Assembly: GCA_009777835.1 (NCBI GenBank)
Contig: WRKZ01000002.1
Span: 17,909 to 81,908, forward strand
Direction of reading: 5' to 3'
DNA: 64,000 bases
Source: Oscillospiraceae bacterium
Lineage (GTDB): Bacteria; Bacillota; Clostridia; Oscillospirales; Ruminococcaceae
Position 1 is the stretch's first letter, and each line of letters begins with the position of its first letter. The notes under the pieces are model-generated. The model was not told the origin of the DNA. It did not search any database and worked only from the letters and a program-made list of their open reading frames with translations. The position numbers and the translations under genes were made by a program. Shown piece after piece: positions 38,081-47,009 of this stretch.

Positions 38081-39250
38081 TTACAGCCCCCTGAACATTA
38101 CGTCGTCGATAAAGATATAATTATCGAGTTGGGCAGGCGGATATGCCCTGATGTTGATTATTGCCGCGACTGCATCAAACGGGGCGGGGCCGAAGACTTT
38201 TCTGTAATAACCGAAAGAATCTTGCGGTATACTGCCGGATTCTATAACGATGTCTCCTGCCACAACTTCCGAGCCGTCTTCACGTCGGAAGTATACAATC
38301 ACTCTCAAAAGTGAGTCGGGATTGTTGGCTTTTGCATAGAACGACAGTTCGTACAGGCAATCCGGATTTATGTCTACGACTTGCAGTAGACTGCTGGTGT
38401 TCTTCATTCCCGCTGAGTATCTGCCGGTATGCACGTTTTCCCGGTCGCTGATTTGATACACCGTATAAATCGGGGAAGCACCGCTGCCGACTTCCCAGCC
38501 GACGGGGGTCTGCCCGAAGATGGGATTGTTAACGAATTCTTCCATTTCGCCGTTAATCAGCAGGTCTCCCGTCGGCTGACACAGGCAGTCACATTCTCCC
38601 GGAGGGCCGGTCGGACCGGGAGGCCCGGTTTCACCGCGCTCACCATCTTCCCCCGGGGGACCGGTCGGGCCGCGTTCACCATCTTCGCCGGGAGGGCCTT
38701 GTTCACCCTGGAATCCCCGCGGGCCGCGTTCGCCTTGCTCGCCGCGCTCGCCACGTTCACCATCTTGTCCGGGAGGGCCTTGCTCACCCGGGAATCCTCT
38801 TGGGCCGCGTTCTCCCTGTTCGCCTTGTTCGCCGCGTTCGCCTTGTTCTCCTCGTTCACCGCGCTCACCACGTTCGCCCGGTTCACCCGGAATTCCTTGC
38901 TCACCCGGGAATCCCCTCGGCCCGCGTTCGCCTTGCTCGCCGCGCTCGCCACGTTCACCGTCTTCCCCCGGAGGGCCTTGTTCACCCTGGAATCCTTTTG
39001 GGCCGCGTTCGCCCTGTTCGCCGCGTTCACCGCGTTCGCCGGGTTCACCCGGAGGGCCTTGTTTTCCTCTGAGACCTTGCGGGCCTTGTTCACCCCGTTC
39101 GCCTTTTTCACCGGGTTCGCCGGGCTCGCCTTGTTCTCCCTGCGGCCCGTGAGGGCCTTGTTTTCCCGGTTTTCCGGGTTTTCCCGGCGGGCCGGGAGGC
39201 CCTTGACAGCAACAACGACATTTTCCGCAGTTGCAATGACTACTGTTCAT
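38081..39250 (-). CDS. Collagen-like Gly-X-Y repeat surface protein with C-terminal carbohydrate-binding-like domain
   Basis: ~60 Gly-X-Y triplets ([28 protein letters not shown]...); Cys-rich N-terminus [10 protein letters not shown]. Confidence 0.9.
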   Translation of the reverse strand: MNSSHCNCGKCRCCCQGPPGPPGKPGKPGKQGPHGPQGEQGEPGEPGEKGERGEQGPQGLRGKQGPPGEPGERGERGEQGERGPKGFQGEQGPPGEDGERGERGEQGERGPRGFPGEQGIPGEPGERGERGERGEQGERGEQGEQGERGPRGFPGEQGPPGQDGERGERGEQGERGPRGFQGEQGPPGEDGERGPTGPPGEDGERGETGPPGPTGPPGECDCLCQPTGDLLINGEMEEFVNNPIFGQTPVGWEVGSGASPIYTVYQISDRENVHTGRYSAGMKNTSSLLQVVDINPDCLYELSFYAKANNPDSLLRVIVYFRREDGSEVVAGDIVIESGSIPQDSFGYYRKVFGPAPFDAVAAIINIRAYPPAQLDNYIFIDDVMFRGL

Positions 39251-39311
39251 GCTTGTTTCCCCCTATCAGGTTTTTTAGCATTATATGAATAGGGGTTGAA
39301 AAGCGTTACTG

Positions 39312-40148
39312 TTACTTTAAAGGAATCTTCACGTTATACTCGATGAATTCATCGGTCTTGTTTTTGCGAACCACGCAATCCACCCCTGATTTTTTCATGG
39401 AGTCTATCGTGTGGTTGAAGGTGTTGATATACAAAGCCGCCTGACGAACGTAAAAGGATTTCCGAACTTGTTTTTTTGCGGGGCGGTCGATGGATTTCAA
39501 TGTTTCTTCGATTAATCTGTCCGCCGCCGCCGTGTTCAGGTGGGAAGAACTGATTTTTTCTATCGCGGTAATCCGATATTCCGACGGAAGTTTAAGCAAT
39601 GCGCGTGCCTGACGTTCGTTTAATCCGTAGCGTAATGCCGCCGACTTTTCTTCGTCCGAAAGCCGAAGCAGTCGCAGTTTGTTGGCAACGGTTGATTGGG
39701 CAATGCCGAGTTTCATTGCGGCTTCTTCTTGAGTGATTTTCAGAAACTCAATCAATCGATAAATCGCGAACGCCTCTTCTATATAATTCAAGTCGGAGCG
39801 TTGGATGTTCTCCATAATCGCGAACAGAGCCGACTTTTCGGCGGTTGTTTCCATTACGATGCAAGGGACACAGGACATTCCCGCCAGTTTTGCCGCACGA
39901 AGCCGCCTTTCACCCGCAATCAGTTCAAAGCGTTCGCTGTTGGAATCGTCGTTCCGACGAACCGTTAACGGTTGCAGAATCCCGTTCTGTTGAATTGAAA
40001 TCGCCAATTGTGATAATTCATAATCATTGAAAATCACCCGCGGTTGGGATGGATTCGGTATGATTTTCCCCACCTCAATTTCCACAACCTTGTTGAGTAC
40101 GTTTTTTTCCTCGACCCGTTCCGGGACTAACCTTTGAAAAAAAGCCAT
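39312..40148 (-). CDS. ParB/Noc-family chromosome partitioning/nucleoid occlusion protein
   Basis: VGKIIPNPSQPRVIFNDYELSQLAISIQQNGILQPLTVRR, ELIAGERRLRAAKLAG, LGIAQSTVANKLRLLRL; located next to rsmG. Confidence 0.93.
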   Translation of the reverse strand: MAFFQRLVPERVEEKNVLNKVVEIEVGKIIPNPSQPRVIFNDYELSQLAISIQQNGILQPLTVRRNDDSNSERFELIAGERRLRAAKLAGMSCVPCIVMETTAEKSALFAIMENIQRSDLNYIEEAFAIYRLIEFLKITQEEAAMKLGIAQSTVANKLRLLRLSDEEKSAALRYGLNERQARALLKLPSEYRITAIEKISSSHLNTAAADRLIEETLKSIDRPAKKQVRKSFYVRQAALYINTFNHTIDSMKKSGVDCVVRKNKTDEFIEYNVKIPLK

Positions 40149-40210
40149 TTTTAACCCCCTGTTTCCTACTTGTAGTACTTCTATAAGGGATTATACCATA
40201 TATATGGGGA

Positions 40211-40912
40211 TTATTCCATAGGATTCTTTGTAAGGTTTACCCGTCTTCTCGGATAATTTGTCGGAGTTTGGCGGGCTTTTCGTATTATTACGAGGTTTCG
40301 TGAATCTCCCGACGGAAGCGTGTACTCGATTACGTCCTCGATTTCCCCGCCGAGTGTGGTGAGGGCGGTCGCGGCGCGATGGGTTTCGCAGTCTCCGCCT
40401 TTCATAGCAAGGAACAATCCGCCGACCTTCGCGAACGGCAGACAGTATTCGCATAAGGCGGGCAGATTCGCTACGGCGCGCGCCGCGACTATGTCGTACT
40501 TCTCGCGGTAAACAGGGGAATGTGATAACTCTTCGCTTCTGCCGGTTATGACTTCTGCATCAACCGCGATTTTGTTCAGCAGGAGTTTCAGATAATCGGT
40601 TCGCTTTTGGGAGGAATCCAGCAGAGTCACCGATAAATCCGGGCGGAACAGTTTCATGGGGATACCGGGAAATCCCGCACCGCTGCCTACGTCTATGAGT
40701 GAAGTTCGAGCGGCTTTGCCGTGAGGGTCAAGACTTTTGTTGCGGAGTAATATAAACGGCAGAATCGAGTCGATGTAGTGCTTCTCGATGACTTCTTGCG
40801 GTTCGGTTATACGGGTGAGGTTGGTGTGGCGGTTGTAGTCCAGCATGAAGCAGGTGAGGGTGTTCAGGAGCGTTTCGTTGCTTTTCAGAAACGCTTCGAT
40901 TATTTCATTCAC
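40211..40912 (-). CDS. rsmG: 16S rRNA m7G methyltransferase RsmG, with in-frame element
   Basis: LIDVGSGAGFPGIPMKLF, LLDSSQKRTDYLK, IVAARAVANLPALCEY; extra LRNKSLDPHGKAARTS before LIDVGSGAG. Confidence 0.94.
   Translation of the reverse strand: MNEIIEAFLKSNETLLNTLTCFMLDYNRHTNLTRITEPQEVIEKHYIDSILPFILLRNKSLDPHGKAARTSLIDVGSGAGFPGIPMKLFRPDLSVTLLDSSQKRTDYLKLLLNKIAVDAEVITGRSEELSHSPVYREKYDIVAARAVANLPALCEYCLPFAKVGGLFLAMKGGDCETHRAATALTTLGGEIEDVIEYTLPSGDSRNLVIIRKARQTPTNYPRRRVNLTKNPME
40703..40752. repeat. Dispersed element family B copy 2 inside rsmG
   Basis: gttcgagcggctttgccgtgagggtcaagacttttgttgcggagtaatat. Confidence 0.75.
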
Positions 40913-40990
40913 GTATTTGATTTTCCTTTGTAGTTACTTTTTTTTAAAAACGCATTATACCATTTTTTTTGAAAAAATTCAAACTTATTC

Positions 40991-41019
40991 TTGACATTTT
41001 TTGCGTAGTCGGTTATACT
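40991..41019 (+). promoter_or_regulatory. SigA promoter for rlmB, immediately upstream of the start codon
   Basis: TTGACA-17 nt-TATACT; ATG begins 9 nt after the -10. Confidence 0.8.
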
Positions 41020-41027
41020 GGCTATAT

Positions 41028-41804
41028 ATGAGAAATGACGGCTTAATCGTTTACGGGAAGAACCCGGTTAAAGAATTACTGGAATCAAGCGGTTCCGGTG
41101 GGAGAATCAATACGCTTTATCTGCTCAAGGGCTCAAAATCTCACGGAGAGTTCAGGGCTTTAGCGAAACAGCAGGGCATAGTCGTGAAAGAAGTCGCCGC
41201 CGAAAAGCTGAACAGCCTTTCGGGAGGGGAACGTCATGGCGGGGTTGCCGCCGAACTGTCGGCATTAAACGAAAATGAGGGGTATGCGAGTGTGGAAGAG
41301 ATTCTCGCAGATTCGCCTTGTCCGTTTATATTAATGTGCGACGAAATCGAAGACCCGCACAATTTAGGCGCGCTTATTCGCACTGCCGAAGCGGCGGGCG
41401 CAGACGGGGTGATTATTCCCAAACGCAGAGGGGTCGCTGTTACCGGTGCGGTTTACGCAGCTTCTTCCGGGGCGGCGGCGCATATAAAAATCGCAAGGGT
41501 GACGAATTTAGTTCATACAATCAAGGATTTGAAAAGCCGTAACATTTGGGTATACGGGGCAGAGTCGGACGGGAGTCCTTATACAGAAGTCGATTTCGGC
41601 GGAGGAAAAGGCGTTTGCTTGGTAATCGGCTCGGAAGGACGGGGACTTGGGCGGTTAGTCCGCGAAAATTGTGATTTTATCGTGTCGATTCCTATGCGGG
41701 GGCGGGTTAATTCGCTGAACGCATCGGTTTCGGGCGGGATTTTGCTCTTTAATATTGCAAGCAAAATCACGGCAAACACGGCAAACACGAAAGGGTGTGG
41801 TTAA
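41028..41804 (+). CDS. rlmB: 23S rRNA (guanosine-2'-O-)-methyltransferase RlmB (SpoU/TrmH)
   Basis: VYGKNPVKELLES, DEIEDPHNLGALIRTAEAAGADGVIIPKRR, VIGSEGRGLGRLVRENCDFIVSIPMRGRVNSLNASVSGGILLF. Confidence 0.95.
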   Translation: MRNDGLIVYGKNPVKELLESSGSGGRINTLYLLKGSKSHGEFRALAKQQGIVVKEVAAEKLNSLSGGERHGGVAAELSALNENEGYASVEEILADSPCPFILMCDEIEDPHNLGALIRTAEAAGADGVIIPKRRGVAVTGAVYAASSGAAAHIKIARVTNLVHTIKDLKSRNIWVYGAESDGSPYTEVDFGGGKGVCLVIGSEGRGLGRLVRENCDFIVSIPMRGRVNSLNASVSGGILLFNIASKITANTANTKGCG

Positions 41805-44800
41805 AATTAGCGAAAAGTATTCGCTTGACGATATATTGAATGAATATCCGCGTGCAACATCGCCGAAACCGGAAAAGTCCGGGAACGTACCTTTTTCGGA
41901 CGATGCGGAGTCTTTAACGGCGGAAATCGCGTCAATCGAGAAGCGGCGGGGGTTGGATTTTGAGCCGTCGAAATCGGGAGAGAAATCGACTGAAGTCACG
42001 GTGAAGTCAACCCGAACGAAAACCGCTGAGTTCAGTGTTACACAGATTTTGAATGAGGCTTCCGGCAAGGCGGGGAAGTCAAGTAAAACAAGCAAATCCG
42101 ATTCGGATTTATCGGTTACACAGATTCTTAATGAATCGAAAGGCATAAATGCAGGGACGGAGAATTTTCCCGAAACTTCCGAAACACCGGATAAACCGGT
42201 GGAGCTTCAGCGGTTTTCGGCACCGAAAAAGCCGACCGGGAAGTTCAGGAAGTCGGCGGCGGTTGCAGCTAAAGCCGAAGCGCGAAATCAAGCTGAGGTC
42301 AAGGCATCGCTCGAGAAAACCTTTGAAGAAATCGTTTCCGGCGATAAATTCCCGATAGAAAAACCGGGAAGACCTACTTATCTTGTTCCCGAATCGGTGA
42401 AATCTACGAAAAAATCCGATTCCGACGGTTTGAATGAGGGTTTGGGCGAACAATACGAAAAAGAATCCTTTATAAAAGAAGCGCGATTACTTTCGGAGGA
42501 CGAGCAACTCTCGCGGGAGGAAGAACTCCTCGAAAAAGAAATGGCGTTAGAAGACCCGTTTGAGTTAATCGACGGGATTAATCCGTATGATGTTCGGAAT
42601 ACGGCTGCGTTGCCGGTTCAAGAGCTTGTTCAAGCACTTAATGAGAAGGAAGAAGCTGAAAATTCCGACAAAAACGGGCAAACGAAAGAATCTGAAATAG
42701 CGGCGGTTTCGGGTGATACGAAAGAATCCGATGTGTCGAAAACATCGAAGGGTTCTGCGGCTTCGCATGATTCGCAAGACTCCGAAGAAGGCGTTGAAGA
42801 AAGTGTTAAAGAGTTCAAAATTAAGAGCGACAAGAGTAACAAGAATAATTCGGTTTTCTCGGGTTTTCCTTCAAACGCTTCAAAAAAACGCAAGAAAGAT
42901 TTTACCGAGATTCCGGATTTTAAACCGCCGAGCGATAATTCCGCTTTGAAGGAGTCGATTACCGACAAACTCAAACGCAAGCGACAGTCGGACATTGATG
43001 CCCGCCGTACGCTGACGGTTGATACGCTTTCGTCGGTTGTGCCCGGGAAAGGCAAACCCCTCCCCGCGAAACTGAACATCGATTATAAGAAACAGATTAT
43101 ACAGGATTCTTCCTTGTTGCCGACCTCTGACCTGCAACTCAAACAGATGGAAGAACGGGAGATGGCAAAGAAAAAGAAACGGAAAATCCGCGATTTTATA
43201 CTCGAAGATATCGAAGACGACGATGATGATTTCTACTATGAAGAAGAACAGGCGGACGAGTATGACGGCTACGATTCGAGCGGGCAAATCTGGGCCGACT
43301 TAAAGGAATCTCACAAGGGATTGCGGTGGCGGTTTGCGATTTTGTTTCTGCTTACCGCGGGGACGGTTTTCCTCGCTTTTGTACATGATTTAGGCAAGGG
43401 TAATGCAGGACTCCGTTATGAAATCACGACGGCGTTGTTCGGTGCCGATAATTTGAGCAGTTATGCGTCGGCGATGGTTTACGCTAACCTCATTGCAGGG
43501 GTTGCGGGGATATGTATCTGTTCGGGGGTGGTTCTGCGCGGATTCAAGAATCTGTTTTTCGGGAAAGCCGATTGCGACAGTGCCTGTGCCATTCCGATTG
43601 TCTTGACCACCGTAGCGACAATCGCGCAAATCACCGAAAAAGGCAGTACCAACTTCGTGGAGCAGAACAATGCCCACGTTTACGTGAGCGTCGCACTGGC
43701 GGGACTGTTGTTCAACACGCTGGGAAAAATGCTCATGATTGTCCGGGCGAAAAAGAACTTCGGATTTATTTCGGGGGATTCTGTCAAGTATTCGGCATTC
43801 ATGCCGAATACAAATGAAGATGTCGAGGCGCGCGGTTTCACCAAGAATATACTTGATTCCCCGCCTGCACCGGTGTTTTTGCGAAAGACCGAGTTTCTGA
43901 CCGATTATCTTAAGAACAGTTATTGTGTAGACTGGGCAGATTTGATTTGCCGAAAACTTGTTCCCTTATCGGTAATCCTTACGATTGTAATGGGGATTGC
44001 ATCGTTTTTCCTGCCTTTCGGGAATCAGCAGTTGAGGGGAGATATTCGTTGGGCTGCGACTGTGATGGGTGTGTTTTCGACGGTACTCGCGCCTTTCTCG
44101 GTTATGTTTCTCGTGAATAATCCGCTGTTGAAAGCGGCGAAAAGCCTTTCGAAGAGTGAAGCCGTGGTCATGGGTTATACGGCGGCGCACAAGTACTCCC
44201 AAGCGAACGCGGTGGTGGTGGATGCAAACCTGCTTTTCCCTGCGGGGAGCGTGAAGTTCCTTAACGTCAAACGCTGCCAGAAGCCGAATGCGATTAACAC
44301 GGTTCAAATAGAAGAATACATGGTTGTCGCGGCGAGCCTGGCGATTAAAGGCAATTCCATCATGTCGTCGATGTTCAACGATATAATCAACAACGATTCC
44401 GACGTACTCTGCAAAATCGAAAACTGTATCTATGAGGTCAATATGGGTCTCATGGGGTGGATGGGTTCGAAGCGAGTGATGTTGGGTAATCGCGACCAGA
44501 TGAAACATCATGGGGTGAGTATCCCGGACGAGGCAACCGAAAGCAAACATTGTCCCGAAAACGGTGACGTAGTCTATCTCGCAATCGGGAGTGAGGCTGT
44601 GGCGATGTTCTTTATAGAAGTCATAGCTAATCCGGCGGTGAGAAACGCCGTACGCGAACTCGTCGCGAATGATGTCGCACTGGCGGTAAAGTCAAAAGAC
44701 TCCCTCGTTACGGCGGCGAAAATTAATGAGGTCTTCGGGTTGGAGGTTGAGCCGGATATAACACGGGTGCGGGTTCTGCCTTTCGACCAGCATAACAGCT

Positions 44801-45081
44801 TCGACGATTATTCTCGCTACACTTCCCGCGGGAATTCCGAGATTGCCTGTAACGGAACTTTTACGTCCTTCGCGAAGGCACTTATTACGGCGAAAACGCT
44901 TATTCGTGATATGATGGTGACTTCTGCTTTGATGTTCGTGTCGGTTTTTGTCGGCGGAATGTTGGGAATCGTGTTTACCGCCGCAACCGCAACAGGATTA
45001 ATGTCGGCTTCTGTCGTAACGGTTTATCATCTTGTATGGCTTGTCATCATATTAATTCTACAGGGACTGCGACGATATTAG
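41797..45081 (+). CDS. P-type ATPase-like pseudoenzyme with long N-terminal low-complexity extension
   Basis: P1B-like TM/N/P layout, but phosphorylation motif reads DANLLFP instead of DKTGTLT and TGD reads KSKD. Confidence 0.65.
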   Translation: MVKISEKYSLDDILNEYPRATSPKPEKSGNVPFSDDAESLTAEIASIEKRRGLDFEPSKSGEKSTEVTVKSTRTKTAEFSVTQILNEASGKAGKSSKTSKSDSDLSVTQILNESKGINAGTENFPETSETPDKPVELQRFSAPKKPTGKFRKSAAVAAKAEARNQAEVKASLEKTFEEIVSGDKFPIEKPGRPTYLVPESVKSTKKSDSDGLNEGLGEQYEKESFIKEARLLSEDEQLSREEELLEKEMALEDPFELIDGINPYDVRNTAALPVQELVQALNEKEEAENSDKNGQTKESEIAAVSGDTKESDVSKTSKGSAASHDSQDSEEGVEESVKEFKIKSDKSNKNNSVFSGFPSNASKKRKKDFTEIPDFKPPSDNSALKESITDKLKRKRQSDIDARRTLTVDTLSSVVPGKGKPLPAKLNIDYKKQIIQDSSLLPTSDLQLKQMEEREMAKKKKRKIRDFILEDIEDDDDDFYYEEEQADEYDGYDSSGQIWADLKESHKGLRWRFAILFLLTAGTVFLAFVHDLGKGNAGLRYEITTALFGADNLSSYASAMVYANLIAGVAGICICSGVVLRGFKNLFFGKADCDSACAIPIVLTTVATIAQITEKGSTNFVEQNNAHVYVSVALAGLLFNTLGKMLMIVRAKKNFGFISGDSVKYSAFMPNTNEDVEARGFTKNILDSPPAPVFLRKTEFLTDYLKNSYCVDWADLICRKLVPLSVILTIVMGIASFFLPFGNQQLRGDIRWAATVMGVFSTVLAPFSVMFLVNNPLLKAAKSLSKSEAVVMGYTAAHKYSQANAVVVDANLLFPAGSVKFLNVKRCQKPNAINTVQIEEYMVVAASLAIKGNSIMSSMFNDIINNDSDVLCKIENCIYEVNMGLMGWMGSKRVMLGNRDQMKHHGVSIPDEATESKHCPENGDVVYLAIGSEAVAMFFIEVIANPAVRNAVRELVANDVALAVKSKDSLVTAAKINEVFGLEVEPDITRVRVLPFDQHNSFDDYSRYTSRGNSEIACNGTFTSFAKALITAKTLIRDMMVTSALMFVSVFVGGMLGIVFTAATATGLMSASVVTVYHLVWLVIILILQGLRRY

Positions 45082-45147
45082 AAAATCGGGGTTTAAAAAG
45101 CAATTTGATTTGCTTTTAAATAAAAAGTTTTATTGGAGGTCTATTCT

Positions 45148-46002
45148 ATGTATTCGTGTTCAAATTGCGGGAATGATTTAGCGGCAGACGGACTCTGCCC
45201 GGCTTGCGGAACTGCACACAGTCTTCCCGAGCCGGTTGCACAGCCGACACAACCGACACAGGATTTCTACGCACAGCCGGGGCAGGAATTTCAACAGCCT
45301 TACGGAGGGCAGACTGCCGGATTCGGCGAATCCGCACAATCCGCGCAATCTCCCGAGCCTACCGGGCTTACCGGAGGAAACGGATTGGTTCAATTCGAGA
45401 ATGGTGACGCAGTGGTTTCGTTGAACGGCGGGGCGAAGAAGGTCAAGGTGTTCGTCATTGTGGGCGCGATAGCGAGTCTGCTGATGATTGCGTTTATCCT
45501 GCCGTGGTACACACTGGAAGCCGAATATTGGATTAAAATGTCTTTTTATAGCGACAGCGATACTTTAAGGGAAACAGGAAACGGGTTCGAGTTTGTTTTC
45601 GGGGACAGTTCATCGGGATTATTCCACCTTCTGCTGTTTGTGATTCCTGCGTTTATAGGGGCGATTGTTTCCGGCAAGATTGAGGCTATACAGGAGAAAG
45701 CGAACGCTTTCGCCGAAAAGATTTGGCTTGTTTTAGCGGGCGGATTCGGTTTGGGATTAATTCTCCAGTGTGTTCTTCACTCTGCGATTAGTTCTGAAGT
45801 GAGGGCAATCTTAGGTGACGCGATTTCCGCGTTCGAGGCCTTAGTTGAAATTGCAGGGAAGGATGCCGGCGGGGTTTCGGCATCGGTCAGCCCTTCGATT
45901 GGGTGGTTTCTCGCGATTATTTTGAATATAGTAGGAGCAGGAATCTGCGCTTACTGTTATATGCAACAAAAAAAGATTCAAGAGGAGGTAAACAGAAGAT
46001 GA
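45148..46002 (+). CDS. Zinc-ribbon membrane protein
   Basis: YSCSNCGNDLAADGLCPACG, P/Q-rich linker, TM segments. Confidence 0.8.
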   Translation: MYSCSNCGNDLAADGLCPACGTAHSLPEPVAQPTQPTQDFYAQPGQEFQQPYGGQTAGFGESAQSAQSPEPTGLTGGNGLVQFENGDAVVSLNGGAKKVKVFVIVGAIASLLMIAFILPWYTLEAEYWIKMSFYSDSDTLRETGNGFEFVFGDSSSGLFHLLLFVIPAFIGAIVSGKIEAIQEKANAFAEKIWLVLAGGFGLGLILQCVLHSAISSEVRAILGDAISAFEALVEIAGKDAGGVSASVSPSIGWFLAIILNIVGAGICAYCYMQQKKIQEEVNRR

Positions 46003-46871
46003 ATTATTCATGTTCTAGATGTGCGACAAGTTTAGGAGCAGATGGAGTCTGCCCCGCCTGCGGAACTCCGCACAGTATTCCCGCGCCGCAGCCGGTTCAG
46101 CCGGTACAACAACAACAGGTTCAACCACAAATGCAACAGCCGATGTATCCGCAACAACCACCGATTCAACCGCAAATGCAGCAACCGATGTATCCGCAAC
46201 AGCAGGTACAGCAGCCGTTTGTGCCGCCCACCCCAACGGTTCAAAAGGGTGATTTCTGTCAGAAATGCGGTACGCAGTTGAACGCGATGAAGACCTGCCC
46301 TTCCGGGTGTGTGATTGCCGGTTCCGGCGGTGGCGGAGACTTCATTAACAAGACTTTCGATGTGAGCGGGGAAGACGACGCCAAACTGGTTTTCGGTCAG
46401 ACGAAGGTAAAAGTGCCGATTATAATCGCGTCTTTAGGTATAATCGCGACGATTATGTATTTTCTGCCGTTTTATTTCATTTCGGAGTCGTTTGGCGGAC
46501 AGTCGATGTCGTTTGAGGTTACCGGGGCGCAGTTGACTTTCGGCGTAAAAATGCTCGGTATGAAAGTCGCAAGCGGAAACATCCTGACAATCTTCCACAT
46601 TATTATTCCGTTGGCATTGACATTTGCGGCTATGCTGAAAACAAACGTTTTGCAGGACAAAGTCAAGATTCAAAAATTGAACGGTAATTATTTTAAAGCC
46701 CTCACTGCAATTTCAGCGGCGGGAATCGGTGCGTTGATTCTTCTTGCGGCAGTCGGCTCGGGTAATGAAATGCTGAAAGAAATGAGCATCGGTGTCGGAT
46801 ACATTATATCGATGATTGTTTACGTGTTGAGCGGAGTAATCTCGTTCTTCTGTATGCAAAAGACCAAGTAA
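45999..46871 (+). CDS. Zinc-ribbon membrane protein, tandem paralog
   Basis: YSCSRCATSLGADGVCPACG, PQQ repeats, FCQKCGTQL. Confidence 0.8.
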   Translation: MNYSCSRCATSLGADGVCPACGTPHSIPAPQPVQPVQQQQVQPQMQQPMYPQQPPIQPQMQQPMYPQQQVQQPFVPPTPTVQKGDFCQKCGTQLNAMKTCPSGCVIAGSGGGGDFINKTFDVSGEDDAKLVFGQTKVKVPIIIASLGIIATIMYFLPFYFISESFGGQSMSFEVTGAQLTFGVKMLGMKVASGNILTIFHIIIPLALTFAAMLKTNVLQDKVKIQKLNGNYFKALTAISAAGIGALILLAAVGSGNEMLKEMSIGVGYIISMIVYVLSGVISFFCMQKTK

Positions 46872-46883
46872 ATCAAAAAAAGT

Positions 46884-46910
46884 TAAAGTTTTGGCAAAAT
46901 CTGCCGATAT
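46884..46910 (+). promoter_or_regulatory. Sigma-28 (SigD/FliA) promoter
   Basis: TAAA-15 nt-GCCGATAT. Confidence 0.85.
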
Positions 46911-46937
46911 AATAACTGAATAGAGTCTTTGTAATTA

Positions 46938-46993
46938 GGGGATTCTCCCCCATTTTAAAAGGGGGGTTGGGGGATTCTCCCCCATTTTAAACA
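46938..46993. repeat. Short tandem repeat in a 5' leader
   Basis: ggggattctcccccattttaaa present twice with gggggttg between. Confidence 0.85.
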
Positions 46994-47009
46994 AAAGGAG
47001 GGAAACGGC

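Noticed and set aside
38580-39210. Repetitive DNA resembling a CRISPR or satellite array
   Set aside because: The 9/18-bp periodicity is Gly-X-Y codons in one ORF; no conserved repeat with unique spacers.
38429-39292. Long antisense ORF (287 aa) opposite the collagen-like gene
   Set aside because: Produced by the periodic GC-rich Gly-X-Y coding sequence; translation is repetitive and non-protein-like.
42630-43079. Antisense ORF opposite the pseudo-ATPase N-terminal region
   Set aside because: Ser/Phe-rich shadow of the Lys/Glu/Ser coding strand.
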